A DNA stretch of 64,000 bases, taken from assembly GCF_014839835.1 (NCBI RefSeq), contig NC_071634.1, positions 15,606,453-15,670,452 of the forward strand, written 5' to 3'. Made by a program: the position numbers and the translations under genes. Under the pieces are notes generated by a model. That model searched no databases, was not told the DNA's origin, and saw only the letters and a program-made list of their open reading frames with translations. How positions within the stretch are numbered: the stretch's first letter is position 1; every line of letters begins with the position of its first letter. Shown piece after piece: positions 44,030 to 54,980 of this stretch. This DNA comes from Dryobates pubescens. Taxonomy: Eukaryota > Chordata > Aves > Piciformes > Picidae.

Positions 44030-44940
44030 TCTTTGACTACCTCAGGCTCCACCGTGGGCTGCAGGCAGGACTTGGTGACTGGTGCTCAACTCACTCCACA
44101 TGGAGCCTAAGTCCCAGCCAGGGGGGCTGCTCTCCAGCCCCTTGTCCTCCAGTTTCCAGGTGTAGCCTCATGCCAGGTGGAGAAGCTGGCACCTGCTCTA
44201 GATGAACTCCATGCAGCTGGCGATTGCCCAGCCTCTGCTCTGCCCAGACCTCTCTACCCTGGGTGGAGGTTTAACATCATCACCAAACTGCTGTGATGTC
44301 CACATCACTGCACCCCTGGGTTCCTCCCTGTGCCCATCAGACCATCCTTGTGCCCACTGAGCCAGCTGGTGGGATGGTTCCTGAGCCCAGACCCTGTGGT
44401 GGGACTTGCGCTGTGCTTGCTGGGTGAGCTCTGGAATTTGGCACCAGCCTCTCCTCTTGGCATCCCTGAGCAGAGCAAGAGCTGTGCCCGTGCCAGCAGC
44501 AGCAGGGCTGGGGCTAGACGGGATCCCCACTGCTGTCACTGTGGCTCTGCAGCCAGCAGCGTGGCAGCTGCGGGTCCCCTCCTGCCCTGGCGCCCCTCCA
44601 CAGAGGGATCTGGCTGCATCCTCACCCCAGGGGCTCCTGGGTTCCTCACTGTGCTCGTGGCAGTGCACCAGGGCACGTCCTGCACCATAGCCACGGAAGC
44701 CCTGAGGACGTGGAGATCCTGAGGCCACGGAGCCCTGCAGGAGCCCTGCCAGTCCCATGGGACCCCTCCAGCCCCAGCTCACCCCAGAGAGCCCCAGCTC
44801 ACCCCAAGGGACCTCATCCGGTCCCAAGGGATTTGAAGAGACCCCTGAGGGCCCCAGGCAATCCTTGAGGCCCTCCTGGGGGCAGGGGACCCCGTCTTGC
44901 CCCAGGGGACCCCAGCCTTCCGCAGCACCCCCAATTCCCC
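44030..44940. other. Intergenic upstream of the RNF145-like gene
   Basis: GC-rich unique sequence. No gene, RNA or repeat family recognised. Confidence 0.5.
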
Positions 44941-45453
44941 TATCAAAATGGCAGCCAGAGCCTGCCCTCACCGTCTGCCCACACCCAAGATGGCTGACGC
45001 GGGGTTGGGCGATGGTGTGACGTCACGCTGAGGGCTGCACCTCTCTCCCTGATGGCCCCGCCTCCCGCCCTATGCCCATACTCAGGATGGCGGAAAGCAG
45101 CGCGAAAAAGGGCGCTGCGCCCTCTTCCAAGATGGCGGTTCTGGCGTCAGCGCGGCGCCCAGGCGCAAAGCCTCTCTGCTGCACGCCGGGCGTAAGGGGC
45201 GGTGCGGGAGAAAGCGAAAGTGGCGGAAGGACCGGGACGGCGGGGGCCGTTCCCGAAGAGGGAACGGAGAAGGGAACGGGAGCGAAAGCGAGAGGGGGCC
45301 AGTCGCCGGCGGGAGGCGGCCGCGCAGACAAGCTGGGCTCGGAGCGGGCGCCCCCTGCCGGCTCGGCGGATCCAGTCGGGGTAGCCTCGGGGGGTCCCCT
45401 CTGTCCCCTCCCGAGCCGGGAGCGGGACTCGGGGACCCCCCGTCCCGGGGGCC
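44941..45453 (+). promoter_or_regulatory. CpG-island promoter of the RNF145-like gene with YY1-like motifs
   Basis: CG density rises sharply from about 45050 to the ATG. Four AAxATGGC-type motifs lie at 44945, 44987, 45084 and 45129 (AAAATGGCAG, AAGATGGCTG, AGGATGGCGG, AAGATGGCGG), matching the YY1 core. No TATA box. Confidence 0.55.
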
Positions 45454-48400
45454 ATGGCGCGGCTGGAGGCGGTGGCTAACGTGGCTCTGAGGGTACCGGG
45501 GCTGGCGCTGCTGGACCTTCTGTACCGCTGGGACGCGGCGGCCATCGGCGAGCTGCTGCGGCCCCGCCGAGGGGACCCCCCCTTCCTCCGACCCGCCGCC
45601 CTCCGGGGTGCCTGCGGTCTGGGTGAGGGCTGCGGCGCGATGGGGACACCCCGAGGGGGCAGGCTAGGCACACCCTGAAGGACACCCCGGGAGTGGACAG
45701 GCTGGGGACATGAGTGGACATGGCCGGGGACGCAGTGAGGGCATCCCAGGGATGATCACGTTGGGGATATGGCAGAACGTGCCAGGGCTGGGTAGGATGG
45801 GGACACAGACACCCTAGAGATGTCCACCATGAGGACACAAGGGGACACCCAGGCCCTGGCCAAGCTGGCTCCACGAGGGGACACTGCAGGGCATGTCCAC
45901 GTTTGAGGACGCCCCAAGGGCTGGCCATGTTAGTGCTCTTGCTGTCCCAAGCCCTGCTGACCCCCCTTGACGTGAGACTGTCCCCTTGGGGCCATCTCAC
46001 CCTACTGCCCCCCCTCCTTGGCAGGCCACATCCTGTGCCTGGTGGTGCTGGTGCTGCCGGTGCAGTCCCTGGTGAAACTCTACCTGCACCTCCTCACCGC
46101 CCTGCTCCTCGCCTTGGGGCACACAGCAGCCAGGTGAGACCTGGGAGGCCGAGGAGGGGCTGTCCTGGGGGGAACTGGGGTGCAGTGGTGGGGGGCTGGG
46201 GACTCAGCCACTGTCCTCACAGGGACTACATCCGCCGGGAGCTGGAGTTTGGTGACCAGGGTGCTGTGTACCACGACCCTGCGGCGCTCGGCCGCCTTGC
46301 CACCACCCTTGCAGGTGAGCCCCCCCTTCAAAGTGTCCCTTGCCACCCCAAAATCTCTGCCCCACAGACAGGCTGTTGGCCTCCTGGAATGTCCCTTGCC
46401 CACTTAATGGAGTTTGAGCCCCCAGGTGTCCCTTCTCTCTGACAGCTGCTCTGAGCCCACCAAACGCTCCTGCCGTTGGGGTGGCACCGGGCAGGGAGAG
46501 GGTCTCCAGCTCCAGGAGCTGTCACCCTGTGGGGTGTTGTGTTGGGTGACAGTGACACATCCAAGCCCCCCCGCCTGGCTCTGACCTGCTTTCAGGTTGC
46601 TGCAGAGAGCCAGGAGGTCTGCCCTCAGCCTCCTCTTCGCCAGGCTGAACACCCCCAGCTCCCTCAGCTGCTCCTCCCCAGCCCTGTTCTCCAGACCCTT
46701 CCTTGCCCTTCTCTGGGCACCCTCCAGCACCTCGGCGTCCTTCTGGCGGTGAGGAGCCCACACTGATGCCTGTCCCCGTGCCCTCAGGCCAGCTCTGCCT
46801 GTGTGCCCTCTGCTCGCTGCTGATGCGCAGCCGGCAGCCGTGGCTCTTCGGTGCCCCTGCGCTGCCAGCCCTGGCTCGGCTCTGCGGCCTGCCCCTCCGT
46901 GCCCTGCCCCTGCTCGACACCTTCGCCACCGCCCTCACCACCCTCCAGGTGCTCTACGTCCTGGCCTCCCACCTCCTGCTGCCCTTCCAGCTGGCTGCTG
47001 CTGCCTGCCGGCAGATCGCCCAGGTGAGAGGGGCGGGGGGCTGGGAGGTGGGAGGCTGTGGGGCAGGGGGCTGCAGCAATGGGGGCTGCAGGGTTGGGGG
47101 CTGTGGGATGGGGTCTGCAGAGCTGGGAGCTGTGGGATGGGGTCTGGAGGGTTGGGGTCTGCAGGGTTGGGGGCTGTAGAGTTGGGGGCTGTGGGATGGG
47201 GTCTGCAGGGTTGGGGTCTGCAGGGTTGGGGGCTGTGGGGTGGGGTCTGCAGAGCTGGGGTCTGCAGGGTTGGGGTCTGCAGAGTTGGGGTCTGGAGGGT
47301 TGGGGTCTGCAGGGTTGGGGGCTGTGGGGTGGGGTCTGCAGAGCTGGGGGCCAGAGGGTCCAATGCTGAGCCTGGCTTGGTGCGGGGTCAGCTGCAGGGC
47401 TGTCCCCTCACTCAGCTGTGCCCCCCCACACCTCCCCTGTCCCCTGTGTGGGGGGGGGGGTGCTGAGGGGCAGCCCCACAGCGCGTCCATCCTCCCAGGC
47501 CCTGGAGCTGTCCCGGCTGGTGGCACTGGGGGTGTCCCTCTGGAGCCAGCTGGCCATCCCGCTCCTCTTCCTCGTCTTCTGGCTGGCGCTCTTCACCCTC
47601 CGCCTCTCGGCCTTCCTCACCTCTTCCAGCAGCCCCCTGGCCCAACAGGGCCTCCTCTTCCTCCTCCTCAGCAGGTAGAGACTGAGGTGGGGGGCAGGGG
47701 GTGGTGGAGCTCATCCTCACTCAGGCAGGGCTCTGGGGGGAGGATGAGGAGGGCTGGGCTGTGGCTGCAGCCCCAGCAGGGCTCTGTGGGGAGGATGAGG
47801 AGGGCTGGGCTGTGGCTGCAGCCCCAGCAGGGCTCTGTGGGGAGGATGAGGAGGGCTGGGCTGTGGCTGCAGCCCCAGCAGGGCTCTGTGGGGAGGATGA
47901 GGAGGGCTGGGCTGTGGCTGCAGCCCCAGCAGGGCTCTGTGGGGAGGATGAGGAGGGCTGGGCTGTGGCTGCAGCCCCAGCAGGGCTCTGTGGGGAGGAT
48001 GAGGAGGGCTGGGCTGTGGCTGCAGCCCCAGCAGGGCTCTGTGGGGAGGATGAGGAGGGCTGGGCTGTGGCTGCAGCCCCAGCAGGGCTCTGTGGGGAGG
48101 ATGAGGAGGGCTGGGCTGTGGCTGCAGCCCCAGCAGGGCTCTGTGGGGAGGATGAGGAGGGCTGGGCTGTGGCTGCAGCCCCGCTCTCAGCCCAGGCTCG
48201 CCTGCAGCGCGGCCGAGTGCTGCAGCACTCCCTACTCCCTGGTCGGCCTCACCTTCACCGTCTCCTACCTCGCCCTGGCTGTCCTCAACCTCTGCAAGTT
48301 CTACCTGCTGGGCTTCAGTGCCTTCCAGAATGGCAATGTCATGCACAGGTGAGCCCTGGCATGGGGCTGGGGTGGCACAGAGCTGCAGAATGGTTTGGGT

Positions 48401-51388
48401 TGGAAGAGACCGTTGAGGCCATGGATGCCAGCACTGCCAGGGCACCACCGAGCCGTGGCCCTCAGCACCACATCTGCACAGGGATGGGGACTCCACCACT
48501 GCCCTGGGCCGCCTGGGCCAGGCCTGGACAACCCTCAAGGGGATGAAATCGTTCCTTATGTCCAACCTAAACCTCCCCTGGTGCAACTTGAGGCCATTTC
48601 CTCTTCATCCTTGGGAGAAGAGACCAAGCCTCCTTCCAGGGAGCTGCAGAGAGCCAGGAGGTCTCCCCTCAGCCTCCTTCCCTCCAGGCTGAACAACCCC
48701 AGCTCCCCCAGCTGCTCCTCACAAGACTTCTGCTCCAGACCCTTCCCCAGCTTCATTGCCCTGCTCTGGACACTCTCCAACACCTCAATGTCCTTGGAGT
48801 GAGGGTCCCAAAACTGAACCCAGGATCTAAGGTGTGGGTCTGTCTCACCAGCACCCATTCCAGGGCACAATCCCTGCCCTGCTCCTGCTGCCCACACCAT
48901 TGCTGATCCAGAGCAGGGTGCTGGTGACCTTCTTGGCCACCTGGGCACAGAGTGGCTCATGTTCAACCAGCTGCTGATCAGCACCCTCAGGTCCTTTTCT
49001 GCCAGGCGCTTTCCAGCCACTCTGCCCCAGTCCTGGAGCGTTCCTGAGGTTGATGTGACCCAAGTGCAGGACCTGGCACCTGGCCACCCTGCTGGCCTGG
49101 GCCCTCTGAGCCTCCAGCCTGGCCTGGGCCCTCTGAGCCTCCAGCCTGGCCTGGGCCCTCTGAGCCTCCAGCCTGCTGCCATCTGCAGACGTCCTGGGGG
49201 TCCCCTGGACCCCCTGTGCCTGATCACTGACGAAGAGGTGGAGGAGAACTGGCCCCAGGGGATCGCCACGGGGGGGTCCCGAGCCCCCCCCGTGACCGGG
49301 ACACGCGCCCCAGGGGGTGCCCAGGGCACGGCAGAGGCCTGTTGGCACGTGCCCACGGCTGCCCACAAGGTGCCCCACTGCTGGCAGGGGAGTGACGGAG
49401 GGCGTGACGCTGCTGCTGCTGGCGCTGCAGACAGGGCTGCTCGACCTGCAGATCCTCCAGAGGACCTTCCTCCTCAGCATCATCCTCTTCATCGTGGTGA
49501 CCTCCACGCTGCAGTCCATGATCGAGATCGCCGACCCCATCGTGCTGGCGCTGGGGGCCTCCCGCAACAGGTACCAGGAGGGCCTGGCCTCCCCCCCGCC
49601 CCCCCCTTACCCTGGGGGCAGCGAGGGGGAGCCAGCCTGGGTCCCTCCACCTCGCTCCCCTCTCCCCTCTGCCTGGGGAGGGGAGGGCTGGGTGGTGCTG
49701 CTGGGGTGGGCATGGCCCCGCTGAGCTGTGCCTCCCCTAGGAGCCCCTGGAAGCATTTCCGTGGCGTCAGCATGTGCCTCTTCTTGCTGGTTTTCCCTTC
49801 TTTCATGGCCTACAAGATCGCCCACTTCTTCCAGCTGGACTTCTGGCTGCTCATCCTGGTCTCCAGCTGCATGCTCACCTCGCTGCAGGTATGGCCTCCT
49901 CATCCTGGTCTGCAGCTCGCTGCAGGCGCAGCAGCCCCAGCTCGCCCCCCGGCCCTCCCCGGCCGGCAGCTTCCTGGGGCCGCCCCAGCCGGGTCTGGCA
50001 GCGCCGCGGGCAGGGGAGGCGTGCGGTTTGCCAGCTGCCCGCCGCCACCACCGTGCCATCCCCCCCCCCAGGTGATGGGCACCCTCTTCATCTACAGCCT
50101 GTTCATGGTGGAGCTGCTGCAGGACCGGCCCCTGGAGCGCATGGACGAGATCATCTACTGGGTGAACGCCGTCAGCAGGGTGCTGGAGTTCCTGGTGGCC
50201 GTCTGCGTGGTGGCCTACGGCACCTGGGAGTCCCTGCTGGGCGAGTGGAGCTGGATGGGAGCCTCTGTCATCATCATCCACTCCTACTTCAACGTCTGGC
50301 TGCGAGCCCAGTCGGGCTGGAGGAGCTTCCTGCTGCGCAGGGAGGCTGCCAAGAAGATCAACTCCCTGCCCCGGGCCACCGGCGGGCAGCTGCGGGACCA
50401 CAACGACGTCTGTGCCATCTGCTTCCAGGTCAGGCCCTGTCCCTCCGCTGCCCACCCCTCTGGGCACCCTGCCCCCCAGGGGACATCCCTGACCAGACAC
50501 CCCGCTGAGTGCCATCCTGTCCCTTCACTGCCCACCCCTCTGGGTGCCATCCTGTCCCTTCACTGCCCACCCCTCTGGGTGCCATCCTGTCCCTTCACTG
50601 CCCACCCCTCTGGGTGCCATCCTGTCCCTTCACTGCCCACCCCTCTGGGTGCCCTGCCTGCTGGCTGCCATCCTGCCCCTTCACTGCCCACCCCTCTGGG
50701 TGCCCTGCCTGCTGGCTGCCATCCTGCCCCTTCACTGCCCACCCCTCTGGGTGCCATCCTGTCCCTTCACTGCCCACCCCTCTGGGTGCCATCCTGTCCC
50801 TTCACTGCCCACCCCTCTGGGTGCCCTGCCTGCTGGGTGCCATTCTGTCCCTTCACTGCCCACCCCTCTGGGTGCCCTGCCCGCTGGGTGCCATCCTGTC
50901 CCTTCACTGCCCACCCCTCTGGGTGCCCTGCCTGCTGGCTGCCATCCCCTCCCCTGACCAGGCACCCCTCTGGGCACCCTGCCCACTGGGTGCCATCCTG
51001 TCTGTGCCCACAGGACATGCAGGTGGCAGTGGTCACCCCCTGCAGCCACTTCTTCCACGCTCCCTGCCTGCGCAAGTGGCTCTACGTGCAGGACACCTGT
51101 CCCCTGTGCCACCAGCCCGTGACGGCGGTGCCCGGCGCTGCCAGCGGTGCCAGCGGGCTGGGGGCCGTGCCGGCGCTGAACCACGGCCAGGAGGTGCCAG
51201 GGGGCTCAGCTGCCACCCGGAGTCCAGCCCCAGCTCGGCACAGCGACGGCGCAGGGGACCCAGAGGATGGAGCTGGGGCCTCGGGGCAGTGCCACCCTGG
51301 TGCCCAGCACCCGCCGCAGCCTTCTGCCAGCCCTCGGCTCGGCACCAGGGACGATGAGGACTGCCAGCGTGGCCGCCGCCCCTCCTAG
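45454..51388 (+). CDS. RNF145/TRC8-like ER membrane RING E3 ubiquitin ligase, complete
   Basis: Ten exons: 45454-45622, 46025-46133, 46223-46314, 46788-47023, 47499-47674, 48208-48348, 49388-49570, 49741-49888, 50072-50428, 51014-51388. All phases agree; 661 residues (human RNF145 about 663). It matches RNF145 along its length: [84 protein letters not shown]. It has many membrane segments and a C3H2C3 RING (Cys532, 535, 547, His549, 552, Cys555, 566, 569). Relatives ubiquitinate sterol-pathway proteins in the ER. The YLYF motif that RNF145 uses to contact Insig is YLHL here (76-79). Because the locus is the 20p13-type block, I infer a paralogue of RNF145 and RNF139. Confidence 0.9.
46585..46765 (-). 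mobile_element. CR1 LINE fragment next to a splice acceptor
   Basis: Minus-oriented internal CR1 block (ctcagcctcctcttcgccag, tgcccttctctgggcaccct). It ends about 23 bp before exon 4 of the RNF145-like gene. Confidence 0.85.
47030..47350. repeat. Minisatellite of ggttggggtctgcag units
   Basis: Mixed units of about 18-25 bp (gttgggggctgtgggatgg, gttggggtctgcaggg). In intron 4 of the RNF145-like gene. Confidence 0.88.
47725..48185. repeat. 51-bp minisatellite, nine copies
   Basis: gggctctgtggggaggatga recurs every 51 bp from 47779 with almost no change. The first copy is slightly diverged. Since 51 is a multiple of three, long false ORFs arise on both strands. In intron 5 of the RNF145-like gene, which has an in-frame stop straight after the donor. 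Confidence 0.95.
48378..49270 (-). mobile_element. CR1 LINE, about 890 bp, minus orientation
   Basis: From the 3' side (aatggtttgggttggaagag) through ttccttatgtccaacctaaa, tggacactctccaacacctc and tggccacctgggcacagagt to ctgatcactgacgaagaggt. It fills most of intron 6 of the RNF145-like gene and contains its own small tandem repeat. Confidence 0.9.
49090..49172. repeat. 27-bp tandem repeat inside CR1, three copies
   Basis: Three units of ggcctgggccctctgagcct plus ccagcct, within the 48378-49270 CR1. Confidence 0.92.
50500..50990. repeat. 35-bp minisatellite, about 13 copies
   Basis: gtgccatcctgtcccttcac plus tgcccacccctctgg repeats every 35 bp, with longer units carrying gccctgcctgctggct. 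It fills most of intron 9, just before the second RING exon. Confidence 0.93.
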
Positions 51389-51494
51389 CAGCCCAGACTG
51401 CCAGCCCTGGTGCCAGGGTCCTTCTGTGGCGGCAGAGTGGGGCCAGGAGCCTGTGTGGCACCGGGGTGCCCAGGTGCCCACGGACTCTTTCTGC

Positions 51495-51500
51495 AATAAA
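51495..51500 (+). terminator. Poly(A) signal AATAAA, RNF145-like gene
   Basis: Canonical hexamer 107 bases after the stop codon at 51388. Confidence 0.8.
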
Positions 51501-51899
51501 GCCGGAGCTGAAGCGGCTGCACCAAGGGCCAGGGCTGCTCCTCTCACCCACCCCTGCCAGGCTGCTGCCCTCTGCCAGCCTGCTGCCCCAGCCCAGGCCT
51601 GTGCCATGTCCACAGCGTGTCCCGCAGGGGCAGGGTGGGCACTTGGTGGGTACCCAGTGGGTACCGATCTGCCTTCTGGCCTTACCTCGCTAGATGGCAT
51701 GGGGGCTGGGGTGGGGGGCTTGCTTAGGAGGTTTTGGGGGCCTCCTGGGGAGGTACAGCCTGGCCTTGGTCTGGGGGGGAGTGGCTCTGGCAGGGGAGGG
51801 TGTTGACTTCATGTGGGTCTGGCACAGGGTGGCATAGATTGGGCACAGGATGATGTGGGCTTGGTGTGGGTCTGGTAGGGGCTTGGTATGCACCTAGCA

Positions 51900-52110
51900 T
51901 AGGATGGCACGGGTCTGGCATGGGATGGCACAGGTCTGGCACAGAATGGCATGCAGTTGGTGTGGGTCTGGCATGGGATGGCACAGGTCTGGCACAGAAT
52001 GGCATGCAGTTGGTGTGGGTCTGCCATGGGATGGCACAGGTCTGGCACAGAATGGCATGCAGTTGGTGTGGGTCTGCCATGGGATAGCACAGGTCTGGCA
52101 CAGAATGGCA
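51900..52110. repeat. 53-bp tandem repeat, about four copies
   Basis: acagaatggcatgcagttgg recurs at 53-bp steps (51941, 51994, 52047), joined by tgggatggcacaggtctggc. Confidence 0.9.
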
Positions 52111-52309
52111 CGGGCTTGCTGTGGGTTGCTGTTCCCAGCTCCAAGGCCAGAGCCCTGTTCCCATGCCTGTCCCTGTGCCACCTTGGGACTGAGGCTTCCC
52201 TCTGGGGCCACTGCCCAGCCCTGCCCAGGCCCCCACCGTTGTCCCCCGCCATGGGAGGGCAGGTCTGGGGACAGGATCCTGGCGGTGCAGGGGTCCCCAT
52301 CTCCCACTG

Positions 52310-52430
52310 CCAGGGCAGCCACCCTCCCAGGAGCACCGGTGCCAGGGCAGCCACCCTCCCAGGAGCACCGGTGCCAGGGCAGCCACCCTCCCAGGAGCAC
52401 CGGTGCCAGGGCAGCCACCCTCCCGGTACC
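52310..52430. repeat. 32-bp tandem repeat, four copies
   Basis: accctcccaggagcaccggt plus gccagggcagcc repeats every 32 bp (52321, 52353, 52385), the last copy truncated. Confidence 0.92.
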
Positions 52431-53149
52431 AGCAGTGCTCCTGCAGGGCTGTGAGCTGGGGGTCCCTGGGGAGGTGGTGAGTGGGGGCCCCCCTTGCAGC
52501 TCGGCCCCACCCTGCACTTACCCTGATGCTGCTCCCCTGGGCCTGGATCCCATTAGCAGGATGGGAGGAGAGACTGGTCTGTGGGATCCGGCTGGGGGGT
52601 GGGGGTTGGGGTGAGCCCCCTCCCCTCCCCTCTTCTCTCCCCCCATCCTCCATAGCCAACCCCTGCTCTCCCCCCCCAGACCCTGCTGGAGCCGCCCGGG
52701 GGTCCCCGCAGGGATCCTCACCCTGGTGACCGAGTCGGGGGGGGGGGACAGGAGGGGGGTGCAGGCGTCCCCCCCCCACTGCTGTGTCCCACAGGGGCTT
52801 GCTGGGGGGTTGCTGCGGTGGGGGGGGGAGGGTGAGCATTCCTTCCCTTATCCCCAGCGCCCCCTCCCCGGCCCCGCATCCTGCATCCCCCCTTTCCTCC
52901 CCCCTCACCTCCCGGCCCCGCTGTCTCCATTAGGGCCCATTAGCAGAGCGGTGCCAGGGAGGCTGGGTCCCCATGGGCACAGTCCCGGGGGGGGGCACCC
53001 ATCTGTCATGTCCCCCCCACCCCAGCACGGCTCAGCCCAGCTCTGCCTGGAAATGGGGGGAGGAGGGGGCAGGGAGCAGGGATCCCACTGCCCCCCTGCG
53101 CTGTGCCCGCAGCGTGCCCAGCCCGGGGGTGTCTGGGTGGCATAGGGGC
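52431..53149. other. Intergenic between the RNF145-like gene and EBF4
   Basis: GC-rich, with several G and C homopolymer runs (52738-52746, 52818-52826). No gene recognised. Confidence 0.5.
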
Positions 53150-53590
53150 ATGGGTGGGTGGGTGGGTGGATGGACGGACAGACAGACACCTGGAGGGACA
53201 GATGGATGGACAGAGGCTGGGATGGGCAGGGGCGTGGCAGGATGGACAATGGCACTGGGATAGAGGGAGGGATGGACACTGGGGAATGGACAGATGGACA
53301 CTGGGATGGATGGATGCTGGGGGATGGACAGATGGACACTGGGATGGAGGGATGGATGGATGGATGCTGGGGGATGGACAGATGGACACTGGGATGGAGG
53401 GATGGATGGATGGATGGATGCTGGGGGATGGACAGATGGACACTGGGATGGAGGGATGGATGGATGGATGCTGGGGGATGGACAGATGGACACTGGGATG
53501 GAGGGATGGATGGATGGATGGATGCTGGGGGATGGACAGATGGACACCGGGATGGAGGGATGGATGGACACAGGGATGCAGTGGGGTCCC
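53150..53590. repeat. (GATG)n-based minisatellite, about seven copies
   Basis: Units of roughly 50-65 bp built from atggatggatggatgctggg, then ggatggacagatggacactg and ggatggaggg, varying in the number of GATG steps. Confidence 0.92.
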
Positions 53591-54980
53591 TCTGGGGTGG
53601 GTACCTCCAGGAGGTACTTGGGGTCGCTCTGGGACACTGCAGAGGATGCAGCAGAGTCCTCTGGGCCACCCCTGCAGGAGGGAGCCCTGGGGGACACAGT
53701 GAGGCCACTCTGGGGTCTCTGGGGACCTGTTGGGGGTCTCAGGGGTGTCTCAGGGGGCCCACTGGGGTCACTCAGGGGTGTCTCCAGGGCTTGTTGGGGA
53801 TGCCTCCAGAGCCTCTCAGAATGCACTGGGGTCTCCCCTGGGGGAGATGTCTCCAGGGAGCCTTGGTGCTGCTCTGGGACCCCCAGGACCTCTTTGGGGT
53901 CTCTCTGGGCTGCCTCAGCAGACACAGTGAGATGTCCCCAGGGTATTCCTGGGGCCTGCCAGGAGTCTCTCCAGAGCATCTTTGGGGGGGTGCATTGGGG
54001 TCCTCCTGGCTCGCCTCCAGAGCCTGTTTGGGGTTTCTCTGAGGTGTCTCAGGGGTGCAGCAAGATCCCCTCTGGGGTACTTGCAGGTCCTGCCCAGGCT
54101 CTCTCCAGGATGTCTTCTGGGGTGCATTGGTGTCCCTCTCCAGAGCCCATTTAGTGTGTCCCTGGGGCCTATTTGGAGTGGCTCCAGGGGATCTCAGGGG
54201 ATGCAGCTTGGGTCTCCCCTCGGCTACCCTCAGGGCCTGCCCGGGGTGTCTCCAGGGGGTCTCAGGGGATGCATTCAGGTTGCTCTGGGTTATCTCCAGC
54301 ACTTGGTTGGGATCTCTCCAGAGCAGCCCTGAGGGTCCATCAGGGGCCCTCTGAAGTGTCTCCAGAGGCTGTTTGGGGTCTCTCTGGAGTAGGGGATACA
54401 TTGGGGTGTCTCTAGGGTATCTCCAGGACCTGTTTGGGATGTCTCCAGAGCAGCCTGGGATCTTCCCCAGGGTACACCCAGAGCCTGCCTGGGGTCTTTC
54501 AGAGTGTCCTGTGGGTTACATTTTGGGTTGCCCTGGAGCAGCTCCAGGACCTGTTTGGGATCTCTGCAGAGCATCTCAGAGGGTGCATTGGGGTCCCCCT
54601 GACTTGTCTCCAGAGCCCACTTGGGGTGTGCCTGGGGCCCGACTGGGGTCTTCCCAGGATGTCTGGCAGACTGCTTCCAGGTGACTCAGGGGTGTTTGCA
54701 GGACCTGTTTGGGATCTCTGCAGAGCATCTCGGGGGCTGCAGCAGGGCCTTCTCCTGGGTACACCTGGAACCTGCCCCGGTGCTTTCCAGGGTGTCTTGG
54801 AGGATGCATTGGGGTCACCCTGTGGTATCTGCAGGACCTGCCTGGGGTCTCTCCGGAGCATCTCTGGGGATGCAGCAGGGTCCCTCCAGGGTACCCCCGG
54901 GGCCTGCCCGGGCTCACTCGGAACCGGAGGCCTGGGAGTCCCCCTGGGGAACCCAAGGTCTCTCCTCTGCATCCCTCGGC
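53590..54980. repeat. Long degenerate tandem repeat, about 1.4 kb
   Basis: A diverged motif recurs throughout: ggacctgtttgggatctctg, cagagcatctcaggggatgc and ggggtatctccagg, with spacings such as 54431, 54551, 54705 and 54838. This fits a decayed array of roughly 60-75-bp units. Open frames of 200-390 codons cross it on both strands. It matches no CR1 block and I do not recognise the family. Confidence 0.7.

Noticed and set aside
47240-48552. Long frames on both strands over the 51-bp repeat, some joining true exon sequence
   Set aside because: The true exon 5 donor is followed at once by an in-frame stop, so the repeat is not an extension of the protein; the rest is repeat-made.
53032-54401. 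Long frames on both strands over the GATG minisatellite and the degenerate array
   Set aside because: Both strands are open at once and the sequence is tandem repeat; no protein family recognised.
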